Assembly (NCBI GenBank): GCA_024752435.1
Contig: CP103025.1
Coordinates: 2,604,001 to 2,668,000, forward strand
Length of the DNA: 64,000 nucleotides
Source: Allantophomopsis cytisporea
Lineage: Eukaryota; Ascomycota; Leotiomycetes; Phacidiales; Phacidiaceae
Reading direction: 5' to 3'
The notes under the pieces are model-generated. The model was not told where the DNA came from and searched no databases. It worked only from the letters and a program-made list of their open reading frames with translations. Within the stretch, counting starts at the first letter, position 1, and each line of letters starts with the position of its first letter. Made by a program: the position numbers and the translations under genes. Shown here in pieces: positions 25,201 to 37,152 of this stretch.

Positions 25201-26673
25201 CCTACACGACCGCATAGCATGCGACGCCGTCAGAGCATGCAAGTGCTCGACCTCGAAGCAAAAGTCGAACAGCTTGCTTCCGAAAATCGTATGCTTTCCG
25301 ATGCGAAATCACAAATTGAACAGAACTTCGAGCGATCACAACATGCGACAGCTGCATTGGCTGATCGCGATGCCGAAATTGATAGCTTGAAGGCGACAAT
25401 CGATTGGCTTCATCGTGAAGTATCCCGACTCACTGAAGTCAACGAAGGTCTCACCAGCGCAAATGTTACTATGGGTAACCAGCATAACGAGCGATACAAT
25501 ATCCTGGAAACACAACACTCTCAAACCCTTCGAGAGTTGCAAGCTACCCGCGAGGCTGCAAGCGTCAATGAGTCCCGCATGCAAATCGATGATACATTAC
25601 AAGATAAGGATCGGGAAATTGCCCAATTACTTGGAGAGTTGGATGCTGCAAAGGCACAGATTAGGGAGATGCAGCAGCAAATATTGGCGTCAAAGGCTAT
25701 TGACGGTGAATTTCTGGTTGTCAGAGACGAGGATTACTTCGACAATGTTTGTCAAGAATTATGCCAGCACGTTCAGCATTGGGTCCTTCGATTCTCGAAG
25801 TATTCTGACATGCGAGCTTGTCGACTTACTGCCGAGATCAATAACGAGAAGATTGTTGATCGTTTGGATAACGCGATTCTCGATGGCTCAAATATAGATG
25901 TTTATCTCGCCGATCGGGTGAAACGGAGAGACGTTCTCATGTCAATGACAATGACAATGATATGGGACTTCGTCTTTACGCGCTACCTATTTGGTATGGA
26001 TCGAGAACAAAGACAAAAGCTGAAACAGCTGGAAAAGATGCTCTCGGAGGTTGGACCTCAAGCTGCGGTTCAACAATGGCGTGCAACTACACTCACTCTG
26101 CTATCAAAGCGCCAGGCTTTTCTTCAGCAACGAGAGCAAGATACTGAAGCAGTAGTTCATGAAATCTTCCAGACGTTATCAGAGATCCTTCCACCACCTA
26201 CACAAAAGGAAGAGCCAATACAAGCACAGTTACGAAAAGTTATAAAGTATGCGGTGGATCTCTCGATCGAGATGCGTACCCAACGTGCGGAGTATATGAT
26301 GCTGCCTCCTCTTCAACCAGAGTACGATGCCAATGGAGATCTTGTACGGAAGGTTTCCTTCAACGCTGCTTTGATGAATGAGCGAAGTGGCGATACCGTA
26401 TCGAATGAGGAGCTGGAAGAACAAGGTGCTGTGGTGCGAATTGTGCTCTTCCCACTAGTTGTCAAGAAGGGTAACGACAGAGGTGAAGGAGATGAAGAAA
26501 TCGTTGTCTGTCCTGCCCAGGTTCTAGTAGCCAAGCCAAAGAAGACCGTCAGGGTTTTCAGCCCAGACTCTGCGCAGCATAATCAGAGTCGCGTGAGCAT
26601 GCAGAGTTCTATGCCGACCGAATATATGGAGACTCCTAACGTGACGAACTCTCGTCAGGTGTCGCCGTTCTAA
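13299..26673 (+). CDS. giant repeat protein, leashin (LAH) / involucrin-repeat type
   Basis: A 4,439-residue protein from two exons, 13299-25106 and 25162-26673, split by a 55-nt phase-0 intron. The reading frame is open further upstream, but the first ATG in it is 13299. The layout is a Ser/Arg-rich basic N-terminus (1-200), a highly charged KDKRKEKSRE-type region (about 440-500), a very long disordered acidic middle with several repeat families (about 1830-3300), and a conserved helical C-terminus. Exon 2 carries a coiled coil from about residue 3965 to 4110 (LDLEAKVEQLASENRML onward) and then a mostly helical domain. Size, composition and architecture match the proteins annotated 'involucrin repeat protein' in filamentous ascomycetes, which include leashin, the tether that holds Woronin bodies at the cortex and septal pore. 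Assignment to leashin is by architecture and memory, not alignment. Confidence 0.85.
18790..19930 (+). repeat. degenerate ~35-residue LEHE...SLQ repeat in giant protein
   Basis: Roughly eight to ten diverged copies of a unit around 35 residues long, with the pattern (D/S)LEHE, then SLQ(E/K)VQ, then (D/E)EP and an acidic linker. Examples: DLEHEDAPDASLQQVQDEP and DLEHEILSDISLQEVREEP. Copies drift in length. Residues about 1831-2210 of the giant protein. Confidence 0.7.
20455..21066 (+). repeat. 66-bp (22-residue) VEPS...PV repeat array
   Basis: Nine or more units of about 22 residues with the pattern (A)VEPS(R/Q)E(V/I/A)PV(T/A/I)E followed by a variable part ending in D(I/E). Alternating variable parts (VPFHDxDI versus ALGDEDI-like) give a higher-order 44-residue dimer. 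Residues about 2386-2590. No unit breaks the reading frame. Confidence 0.8.
23117..23188 (+). repeat. 18-bp tandem repeat encoding VVEEQP
   Basis: Four nearly perfect head-to-tail copies of an 18-bp unit encode VVEEQP four times (about residues 3273-3297). This is a recent in-frame slippage expansion; further diverged EEQP/KEQP motifs follow downstream. Confidence 0.9.
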
Positions 26674-26980
26674 TGATTATGATGATGAAATTGCATTTGG
26701 ATGGCGCAAGGAGAGGACAAAATATGTAATGATTGTGTATCGCATTGGTTTTTTACTTAATATTAGTATTTAAATTATCATGAATTGACTATGAGTGCCC
26801 GTCTTGTGCTTGTCCTTTCCATACGGACTGTTTCTGTGCGGTTTCCACGATTTCGATTGCTCCTTCCACATTTTTAATTATTAGAGTAAGCTATGGGAGT
26901 ACCTTCATTCTCTTCGAGTTGCTCGACTCCCATGGTTCTTTATTATCCCGGATCAGTATCTCAATGTATCTTTATTTCAT
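26674..26980. other. short intergenic region between giant gene and channel gene
   Basis: 307 bp separate the stop codon of the giant gene from the start of the next gene on the same strand. It is AT-rich and must hold the 3' end of one transcript and the promoter of the other. Confidence 0.6.
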
Positions 26981-29900
26981 ATGGCACCACGACCACCACC
27001 GGCATTTTTTGTTTGTCTCAAAGACATTGTCCTCCATGATAGTGGGAATGGGCAAGGCTCTATACTCAAAACAGCAGCAAGCTCTGCGGTCTTGTGTCCT
27101 CTATTGCTATTATTATTCCTGTGTTTCAGATCGAAATATCCTCAAACATAGTATGCTTACCACTTCCCCCGTCTCACATCTCTATACTAAAGCACAGTAT
27201 AGTGTACCGAGGACATATCTCATACCTGAAGACAGACGAATTCTAAACAGAGATTCAACTTTCCTCGAAAGAGCACGAAAGATATTCACAGTCTCTGACA
27301 ATGAAGTTATCACTAAATGCGGTCTCGATGCATACTTCTTCTTGCGATATGTCAGATCGATGCTGATTGCCTTCACGATACTGGCTTTTGTGCTGATTCC
27401 TGTTCTCTTACCTGTGGCTTATCTCCATGACTCCTTCGAAGGCAAAGATCTTGAGCCATTTGTCTTCAATAGCTCACATCAGCATCGCGGTGATGCTCGT
27501 TTGGAATGCCGGGCGCGCCATAGCAATTCAAGTAGTATGCATGCCACTGCTTCGGGACTTGTTACAAAGGAAGGGGACATTATAGATCTTCCCACCGCAC
27601 CATACAAGACCTCCACACCACTAGTAGAGAAGACGACAGCTAATGACTTAGGCCCAAGGCCAATAAGCGCTGTGGCTAGTAACGTAAGCAGTCTTGTCTC
27701 ATCGAGTGCAACTGCAAATTTCAAATTCTACGACTTGTTCCGGAATTGCACCGTGTCTCGTAACAATAGAGATCACTTGAATAGAAGCCTTGTATCAAAC
27801 AGCATCGTTCGACGGGAAAACGCTTTGGATAATTTTAATTTTTCAAATGTTCCTTGGAATCATCCCACGCGGTACTGGGCTTACCTTGTCATGGCAGTGC
27901 TTGTCGTATCTCTCGTGTCTTGGGTTATACTACACGAAACCCAAGTATATGTGAAATATCGGACCGAGTGGCAGGATTCTTCATATTATCGAGCTAAGTC
28001 TTCTGCTGCTACAGTGCTTTTTGTTAACGTTCCTACGCATAATCTTACATATGGGAAATTCAAAAGAATGGTTGAGATTGCGCCAGATAGTATACAGCAC
28101 ATTTGGGTAAATGCTGATGCTAAGGAGCTAGATGAACTCGAAAGACGTAGGAGGAAGACGGTCTTGGAGTTTGAAGGCGCTGAACTCGATCTTTTGAAGA
28201 AGGTTCACAAATCGCAATGGAATACAAGCCTCAAAACCGATGTCGAGCGGCCAACGTATGCCGCACGACATGAGCAGTTTATGAGCACTACGACCACGAA
28301 CTCACCTATAGACATCTCAGCAGACACAAACTCTGTGCCCAGTAATAGCTCCTCTCATTATCCAGATCTTGAGACAGTCAGTATTAGTAGATCTCTGGAC
28401 TCCTCACACAGTCTATCTCAGTTCATAACCCTGGGAGGCCACGCTATGAACGACAGCTCGATTTCTCTATACTTGGACTCCCAACCTACACAAAGCTCAT
28501 ATATAGGCTTATGGAGAGACTGGATTATGCAGAAGGACAGACCTCAAATCGGCCGCAAGCTTCGACTAGTCCCGCGCTGTTTCATGAGACCATTTAAATC
28601 GATTGACAAAATAGACTATCTCCGACAAAAACTATGCGAACTGCATATCGATATCATCAGTCAACGGAAAAGGAGCTTAAAATGCCTTCCAAGCATTTTT
28701 GTACGCTTTCATCGACGAGACCATGCCAAGTTGGCTGCGCAACGAACCTACAGATATCCTGTTCAAGTGGGTTACTTTGAACCTGTCCCACATCAAATCC
28801 TTTGGAAGAATCTGAGACCGACTTCATATTTTTCCCTAGCTTTAAGAGGCTTCACCACTTGGATCATTCTACTAATATTGATTGCTACATGGGCTGTACC
28901 TGTTTGGCTTATAGGTATGATCACTATCATACTAGATAGGCTAGAAAATCTGAACGGCCAAGCACTTTCGAAAGACAGATCTCCCGTTCTTGGATATCTC
29001 ACTTGGATTGCTGCCCCTCTGCCACCAGCTTTAATTGGTGTACTCATGCTCAATCTGCCAAATTTCATCTTTCGTCCATTGGCTCGCTGGCAAGGAGCGC
29101 TAACGAAATCAAACGCGGAAATAGCGACTCAGAGAATGACTTTTGGATTCGCGTTTTTTCAGGTTTTTCTTGTGAATCTGCTATCAGCTGGGCTTGTTGC
29201 TTGGATTGGGCTTGTCTTGCGTTCGCCTACTATCGATGGCAATCCTACGAATAGATTCGTCGGTCCGAGCTTCTGGGCGCGATTGGAGAGCATCTCGACT
29301 TCTCTTTCACAAACATCAAGATGGTGTATGTCTTATCTCACCTATCAAGCACTCGTGAATAGTATATCAACATTCACACAGTCTGGTCACTTGATTTGGA
29401 GAGCATGGACGGCATGGGAGAAGCGAACGCCTCGACAAATGGCTCGAAGACGTTTTCACATGCCTCAACAGAGGTGGGCACCTTCGTATGCCTTAATCAC
29501 AGTGATGGCCTGCATGGTACTCACCTACTCTGTTGCTCAGCCTTTTGTGCTTGTATTCGGTATAGCGAGTTTCGGAATGCTTCTTCTAGCATATAAGTAT
29601 AACGTGCTATATGTCTGGGCAACACGGGCTGAAAGTGATGGGAGACAATATCCTTGGGCATTAAAGCATACCTTTATTGGTCTTTACACTCTGACTGTCT
29701 ACATGATAGTTCTATTCTTTACTCAACTGGGATGTGATAACAACTTTGCTTGTATTCCTCAAGCAATATGCATGTTGTTTGTGCTTCTCTTTCTCATTAT
29801 TTTTCAGCTAAAAGTTCAGCGCAGGTATAGCAGACTTGTTGAATGGGGATCATCAGGGCCTCCAGATGGCCAGGATGTGGACAAGTTTTCAAAAGGGCAG

Positions 29901-30107
29901 GAGGGTGTACATGATTTTGTGAAAAATGGGGAAGAGGTTGTCGCTTGGATTCCCGGAAACCTGCTGGGAGTGCCAGAGGATGAGTGTCGGGCTGCACCAA
30001 GAGGTGTTCAGATGATTTGTGAAGGAGCGTACATCAACGATGATGGAGATGTTGTTGTTACAGACCCACTGGTCGGCAGAGCAGATCTTTGTTGTAAGAG
30101 GTACTGA
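26981..30107 (+). CDS. CSC1/OSCA-type (DUF221) membrane channel protein
   Basis: A multi-pass membrane protein of the calcium-permeable stress-gated channel family, 1,024 residues, two exons: 26981-27150 and 27203-30107. The start matters. A long frame opens upstream at 26919 without a stop, but its N-terminus looks nothing like the family. The ATG at 26981 in the other frame gives a short tail, then a transmembrane helix (SSAVLCPLLLLLFLCF), and splices through GTATGC...TATAG to read FRSKYPQTYVPRTYL, the typical family N-terminus. Next come a second helix, a long Ser/Thr-rich loop (about residues 125-265), the PHM7-like cytosolic domain, and the RSN1_7TM region from about residue 620. The C-terminus is cytosolic and acidic. 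Function by family: osmo- or mechanosensitive cation permeation. Confidence 0.9.
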
Positions 30108-31450
30108 GTTTAGCTGAAATGAAATGAAATCGCTAAGTTGTTTCTAAAATGTGGTACCAATTGGTTCTAGCAGTTCGAAAACCCTGCATATTTCTGTGCT
30201 TTTGTGTTGTCAATACTTCTTTTGTAAACCCAATCACGACCGAAAGTAAAACTGTCAACAATTATACAGCTGCCAGTCAACGTATGATCTTCAACGGCGG
30301 CTAAGCTTCTTACATAGCCCAATACAGCTGCGCAACCTACGTATAGATTTAGATTTTATTCGTTCTCGGTATAAGTATGTGTAGATGATGTATAGTTAAC
30401 ACTACTATCATTCTTTCGTATCAATCTGAAGAGATCCGTTCCCATAATTCGCAAGCATAGCGACAATCAAAAACACGTTGGAGATCACTTTCATATGTTT
30501 ATCGAAGGTATCTGATTGTTGGTATCAATATATTTTGTTTGTTTGGGTCTTAACGTGGCTGGTATCGTATTGAAGGCTGCCTCATAGTCAGTCCTGACAG
30601 TTAGGTAGTTTGGTGAAACACACTTAACGATTATTGGTGCAACGACTGCGATTTTCCTACCTGCGTTTCAATATTGGGTTTTTGTATGCACTGGATGGAT
30701 TTGCAAGCTTTGCTAAATAAGTCTCTTACCTGTCCGTGTTATTTGTGGCTGCGATTATACGGATGCATACAGCATCAAATTGGTTGATAGGGAGATCCAT
30801 CCAGGAAGACTACTTTGCCAGCAAATACATAACCAGACATACAGCATTGTGACGATTACAAGGATAGATAAGAGAAATCTAAACATAATTATCGTGAGCT
30901 ACTGACCGTATAGACCAAGATGACCGCATTCTCCTCATAGCCATTGAGTTTCGCTTCGGAAGATCCATAATAAATCCTCAGCTTTTCTTACCCAAACCAA
31001 TTCAAGTACTCTAAGTAAACCAAGGGATTCGGCGTTCGTTTCGCAGTTTTGTTGATGAATTAGTGCTAAGAGAAACATCTTTCACCTTTGAAATCAAGCA
31101 CAAAAGGTGGACAGAGGCTCGGTCCCAAGCACCATTATCTTTCTTTGGCTCCTCTCCGAGCCTTGAGCTATCTCTTCAACTGCATAGGTACCTTACTTTG
31201 GTGAGGCGGACTGTCACGTGGAGCCACTTTTCTTGAATGCTCATTGGTCTGTGGCCCTCATCCAACTCAAGTAGCGCCTTGCGAACGAGGCGCCCATGAT
31301 CAGCGGCCGCACAGTAACACACAACCTTGAGCTCACAAACCTATCGATCATCTCTCAGATTCAACGACATCATTGATATTCACGGATTCTTTGCGTTCAA
31401 TATTCGGGTTCCTTTTCGGAGGCTACCAAGCGATCCAGAAATCCGTCAAC
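30108..31450. other. intergenic region upstream of CRT10-like gene
   Basis: 1.34 kb with no convincing open frame on either strand. The left part is AT-rich. The right part carries promoter-like motifs (CACGTG at 31215-31220 and an inverted CCAAT at 31243-31247) ahead of the next gene. Confidence 0.6.
31215..31247 (+). promoter_or_regulatory. CACGTG and inverted CCAAT boxes upstream of CRT10-like gene
   Basis: A palindromic CACGTG (bHLH-type site) at 31215-31220 and ATTGG (CCAAT on the other strand, CBF/HAP-type site) at 31243-31247 lie about 205-235 bp before the start codon. Spacing and position fit a core promoter. Function is inferred from motif only. Confidence 0.4.
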
Positions 31451-34400
31451 ATGTCAGAATCTTCTAAAGGAAGAGGGTTTGACGAGACCTCGGTATGGAA
31501 GTGCGGTGTTCAACACTCGTGGGAGCGCGTAAGTTACCAACTTCGTTGAACTCATTATTTCCTTGGATCGTCAAGCGTTATGACTCTTTCAAGTCAATTC
31601 TGGAGAAACATTCAAGCGGCAGTGTTGATGATACAGGGGATTTCTCTTGGTGCAAGTTCTTGTCTTCGTATGACTTTCAGGCGTCGCAATCTCTTACAGT
31701 CACTTTGTTTGATATCCAAGTACCAACCTCTCTCATGTGCTAACTTTTTCAGTTCAACTATGGAAAAAACTTGGAGAAGGAAGAGAGACAGCAATTCTTT
31801 GATGGCACTCTTCCCTTCATGGGAGCAAGTCACCTGTTTGATCTTGATTTCGACCCTGAGGAAGACTCTAACGACAACGAGAATGAGACCAGTTTGTTTG
31901 ATGAGGAAAGAGAATCATGTGTACCAAGAACGTGTTCCTGGCGCCTGAACCTGACAGCAATGTCCACACATTACAATGTATGTGTGCTTCAAGGATTGCT
32001 GTTGTATTATCGCTGAATGAATATAGCTATACTTTGTGGCCTACGGTCATGAAGTGTACTGTTACAAGCCTGTCGGCATGTTTCAAAAGATGCACAAGAA
32101 GCCACACTTTATCATTTCTCTTCCAAGAAGTGAAGCCGGAAAGAAGATCCCAGGGGTTCTCGATCAACATCATCCACATGACGTTAATCACCTGATCGTC
32201 CGTAACTTTGGAGATGGTGAGATATTGCTGATGGCGTGTGATGATGGTGACGTGATCGGTTACCATACAGTGGCTTTGAATAACTATGCTGATATGCGGG
32301 AGGAATTTGGAATTGTTCCGTCAGATCCACCACCAAGACCGTAAGTGATATTTGCTCCTGAATTTTCAGCTACTGACTTGTCCCAGATTCTTTCATCAAA
32401 ATGTGACAATGTCTGCTTGGGGTCTGGATGTTCACCAGAAATCACGGTTGATTGCCGTGAGTTCTAATATGCGCGAAGTGCAGATCTTTTGTTTCGCTAT
32501 GCACTCAGAGGATTTGGACACCGTGCCACCATTTCCCTCAGGGTGTGATAATTATCGTCTTGACGAGGAATTTCCAATACTACTCCGAATTCCGCTCAAT
32601 TACGACAAAAACAACCCAACTCCATATCCGACCATCAATCGTAGCAGAAACTTTCGAGTTATCAAGGCTCTTGATCACCAAGGCCATAACATACCCGGTA
32701 TAGCCTTCACATCATATGCCAATGGAGAGGCCGAAGCCGTTCTCGCAACTGATATCAAAGGCAATCTGTGGGATTTGGGAATCTGGCATCCTGGACGCAA
32801 GCTCATTAGCAATTCGCAGAAGCAAGGTTTCACAACAAGCGGTGGCATGTGAGTAACTACCACTCACTTCTCTTGTTTTCTGCTAACTTTGGAAAGGGGC
32901 TGGGGTGTTCTTGTTCTTCCACATGACTTTTTCTTGAAAGTTACCACCCGCAAAGAGGCGTTTGGTTTTTCACTCAGTCAGTGTGACAGTGAAGACAAAT
33001 GTGACATCTCTCGCAGTTTAGCGCTGGTGCCCAATAACTCACTCTACCATCCACGTCATGGAGACCGCATCAATGATCCTCTTGGAGCCGCTTTATCAGG
33101 ACAAGTGGGACTTCTAGATAATGGCGAAGATGAAACTGACTCCTCCAATGATTCGGAATTCGAGGCGCCCGCCTGGATCGACGTAACTGATGAGCCCGTC
33201 TTGCAGAATCAGTTCCTCACTCAGATTCAGAATGAGGACTCGCTGACCGGTGGGGACCAGACTCCGGATAATGAAGCTAACGCTCCGTCTAACAATGCCG
33301 GTGGGGCTCCTGGACTGCAGACACCGCTTCAGCATGCGTATTCAATTGCTCAATTGATGCACGAAGGGGCTCACAGAGATAGCAAACGGGCGATGGTGTC
33401 TATCTGTCAAGAGCTGGCAGATCTGCAACTGACGACATTCGCCGGCCCTTCGTTAGCTCATAGATATATGAACGTACCAGGCATATCAGTCCCACTTGAG
33501 ATTGTCGGTCATTTGAAAATCTGGAATGTTCTTTACAAAAAGATCTTCCCTAGATACAAAAGTCGGTATCTCTTATCGGCTGACATGTCCTCAGAAATTA
33601 GGATACTCGCAGCAAGTATACCTCACTTAGTGTGTAGTATGTTCCAAGTTCTCGGCAACAACCTCGGTAAATCGGGTGACCTGCAAACCAACACGGGGTT
33701 GGTCATGGTAAAATTCTTCAGGGCACTTGGCCTACGAAGCGATAAATCCGCCAGCTTAGTGAAGATGAACAATGGTCTCCCTGACTGGGTTAATGGCATT
33801 CCATCAACCCATAATCTGATTCCTCATCCACCAACTGATTCTGAAGTCTTGGAGGTCCTTGGCACAGATCTGAGCGAGGTCGATAAAACACTAGAGGAGG
33901 AGGCACTGTATGACTACATACCCATCCTAAAACTCGCTATGCCAGCTGGAGGACTTACAAGTTTCGAGGATGCTGGAATTGTTGAGCTAAGCATGCCCTT
34001 GACTTTGAGGAGATATTCTCCGTCCAACGAGCCTCCAGTACTGTCGCCCGAACTCTTCATCCCGTTCCCAGAGCCTAAACAGTCTGCATACGCCGCGAAA
34101 CTGTCACAAGGACGAGATATAGTCTTCCATACGTATACACATCATATGCGTATCTTGGCTGCACCTGGCAACAAGCGTATCAAGACAGTTTGCTGCAGCA
34201 ATGCGGCTTTCCAACAACTTCCAGATGATCTGTTACACCTTGGTCAGGTAGATCGTTTAAATATGTTACAGACGATTCCTGAGCTACACCTCGTTATTAT
34301 TGGTTCCCAAATTGGCCGGGTCATTCTCATGACGATGACTAGACTCGCCACAAAGCTGATCGATGCGAACAGGCACTTGAGTGCTGGTAGAGGTAAAGCT

Positions 34401-34631
34401 AGATATGGCATGAGGTTGGAAAGAATCTTGCCCACCAATGATCAGGAAGACAAGATGTTGCGTCCATACGCTACCTTGCTCGGTATTGCCGTTGCGCCGT
34501 TGCAAGATGCAAAGAATAGGAGGGACATATGGAGGCTTTTTCTGCACTATTCGGATTGCACCATTCTGGCCTACATATTGGAGAGAAAGGGTCAGGATAT
34601 CGAGGTGGATGCCTTTGGCATGGTTGTTTAA
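31451..34631 (+). CDS. CRT10: CRT10-like WD-repeat protein
   Basis: A large protein of the CRT10 family (yeast Crt10 regulates ribonucleotide reductase genes; in filamentous fungi its role is less clear). Exons: 31451-31528, about 31576-31719, 31753-31977, 32027-32340, 32387-32848 and 32897-34631, about 985 residues. Family landmarks are SWRLNLTAMSTHYNLYFVAY, where exons 3 and 4 join, the stretch ACDDGDVIGY, WDLGIWHPGR, and the C-terminal segment with PELHLVIIGSQIGRV, consistent with the beta-propeller and long C-terminal part. The second exon is least certain. Its reading frame fits on both sides, but the intron after it would be only 33 nt (GTACCA...TTTTTCAG); a 54-nt alternative starting GTCACT at 31699 also keeps phase. 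The start at 31451 is the first ATG and begins MSESSKGRGF. Confidence 0.88.
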
Positions 34632-35955
34632 TATGGTGTTTTTGCTTGAGCATGGTTTGCTACGTATTTGGCATACTGCCTGGCGTTCTAGTTGAAATAA
34701 GATACCCGGAATAGGCTTGAAATTTATGAGATTCTGACTCTTGTCATTGTCGTATAGTGTGTATGGTTTTGGCCAGTTGCTAAGGATGCGCTTTTCAAGT
34801 TGGATCTCCCAAACAATGCCGTTAAATTAGGATTTGTTCTTTCAGTTCGAAGATTTCTCGTTCTGTAGCTTAACATGTACATGTTGACACGATACCCACC
34901 ATAGGCTGTGAATGGTATTTTCTGCATATTACACAGCAAATCTGGTATGAAGATGACCCTTTTAATAACGAATTTTCCTGTAATAGAACGAGCAGACTGT
35001 ATAATTGAAACAGACCCACGGTGACATAATTTATACAGACAGCTTTTTATATCGTTTTTGACATGTATGAATTATTCTCATACGAACCTCAAAAGGAAAT
35101 TCACCAGGGTATATCACTCCTTGCCAAAAACATAGAATCAAATCAGACTACAGACCTGTTATCTGCTATTTTCTGGAATAATGAGATGCAGTTATGCGTC
35201 CAACTGACGCACTCTGATGCTCTACTCTTCAGCTCAGGCGTCATGTGGATTTTATTAGTTTCGAAATTGGATTTATCTTGACTAAACTCGATATTGATTT
35301 TCCTAGCACATGGGACGTGGCTATCGCAAACTGCTGTTATATAGTCTCGTGTCTGTGAGATAGTCATCTCTGGGTATTTTTTGTTCACTTGTGCTTATGT
35401 GCTCTGGACAGCTCTGATACATCTGGAGATATAAATCCATTTCAAAGTCGAAATTCATGCATTTCTTTTTGTTATATCTTATATTTATATTATTCTGTTA
35501 TTTCTTCGCCTCTTTCACGATAATGCTCTATACAAATAATATAATAGTAGTTCAAATACGCCTGTGGGGAATTTTTCCGTATTCTTAATCATTCACCTTC
35601 GAATAAAAACCCAGAAAATAAATTCAGAAACAGGACTTGATATAAGTATTGCGAATAAGACTTATCGGTTTCTACTTGCTGCTTCCTCTGGTATAGAGCA
35701 TATTCCTATTCGACATCTTCCTAAATCCCTCCCACTGACAACACCATATCCCGCATATCAATTCCAAGAGTCACCTCAACACCAAGCAAGCCCGACATGG
35801 AAACTCAAAACTCCCATTTCCACAAGTCACCGCCAGTTTTTCACCCTTCGCATAGAAACAAGTTTACATAAACATGCCAAGCACGAATCACTAATCTTCC
35901 CCTCTCTCATCACCGTCCACGCCAAACATACCGCCTGGGCATTTCATGCACGGTA
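34632..35955. other. AT-rich intergenic region, first part of gene desert
   Basis: About 1.3 kb following the CRT10-like stop. Strongly AT-rich, especially 34970-35560, with only short open frames. I see no family motif, repeat array or RNA gene. Confidence 0.6.
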
Positions 35956-36000
35956 TCACGTGACACCAATCAGCCAGTCCCGCAAGGCGCGCGCGAAAAG
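35956..36000 (+). promoter_or_regulatory. compact promoter-like motif group inside gene desert
   Basis: Within 45 bp lie a palindromic TCACGTGA (35956-35963), CCAAT (35966-35970) in the ACCAATCAG context favoured by CBF/HAP, and GCGCGCGAAAAG (35989-36000), which contains a CGCGAAA cell-cycle-box-like core. An ATG follows at 36001, but that frame closes after about 33 codons unless a GTGAGG donor at 36099 is used. The motifs could serve a transcript in either direction. Confidence 0.35.
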
Positions 36001-36867
36001 ATGCTCACATTGCATCCACGAACCAACACTCCCACCGACCAGTGCTCGATTTTATGCTCTGCACACGCAAACCCGAAGAGGGAATGGGCGTTTTCATGGT
36101 GAGGCAGTCCGTATACAACGACATCTATTCTGCGTATATTCATGGCGATTTCCCCGCGCGCACGAGGCAGAAGGCTTACGGATACGATTCGTGCTCGAGG
36201 CTGAGAGTGGTAAGGCAAGTGGCTGAATTTACGTGGGCGAAAGAGATGGCGAGCGTTTCACGATGTTTTCTTTGTTCGACGGAGGGCTTTCTTGTTACTT
36301 TTCTTGGACGTCGCTTTTTGCACTAATTCACTTACTTACCAGATCTTTTTGAAAAATATCTCTATTCGGATTGCGCTTCGGCATTGACCCGTCTAGAGTT
36401 GGGCTGGACGGTTCAAATAGCATACTAGGTACTATGGTATGAATACCCTTTATTGCTGCATACAAGGTCCCTTATTTCTCGGGTTCCTAGGTTTGTGTTC
36501 ATGGCTCATATCGCTGCGTAAGCGCGGTCGATGGCCTTGCATTACTGTGGTCATGTCTCGGGAATCGGCGAGTACTCTGCTCGTGTTCTGCGTGGATTTC
36601 GTCTTCCTTTTATCCTGTCTGCCATACCACACGCAGAGCAGAGAATACGAAAGATCGCCGAAGGATTGGCGATCGTGATTCCGTGATAGTCAAGAATGTC
36701 TATCCTCATCAAATTGTTCGACGACGTGTAGAATCAGGAGCAGTATTTTGGATTGAAGGATGAGGCGTTCATCAACGGAGGAGGAGGGAAGTGAGGGTGT
36801 CTGGTGTGATCTCTGCGTGGTCTCTGCGTGTGTATGTATGTTGGTGCGTGTGTACATTTGCTTACTT

Positions 36868-36916
36868 TGCTTGACTTGACTTGACTGACTTGACTTGACT
36901 TGACATGACATGAACT
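36868..36916 (+). repeat. TTGAC pentamer microsatellite
   Basis: Eight or more TTGAC-type pentamers in tandem, ending in two diverged TGACA copies. Confidence 0.85.
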
Positions 36917-37113
36917 CGACTATTAACAACTGCGACTCAGACTCAGACTTCCTGCAACATCTGTCAATTGTATTCGACGATCGTTTTCAACCATTTACTT
37001 TTGCTGCTGCATTTGGACGCTAGTGTTTCGGGTTTGTGCTGCTGTCGTCACGGGATGTACGTTGATCCACCTATCATATCATGTCCTCAGCCATTCCGGA
37101 GTGGGTGTGTGCA

Positions 37114-37152
37114 CTTCAACTCTTCAACTCTTCAACTCTTCCTTCAACTCTC
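37114..37152 (+). repeat. TTCAACTC octamer repeat
   Basis: Four copies of TTCAACTC, the last after a short CTTCC interruption. Confidence 0.8.

Noticed and set aside
26919..27150. N-terminus of the channel gene starting at 26919
   Set aside because: The peptide has His/Tyr-rich random character; the alternative exon from 26981 restores the family N-terminus.
35564..36226. 220-codon open frame
   Set aside because: No domain or conserved pattern, overlaps other frames of similar quality, and lies in AT-rich intergenic DNA.
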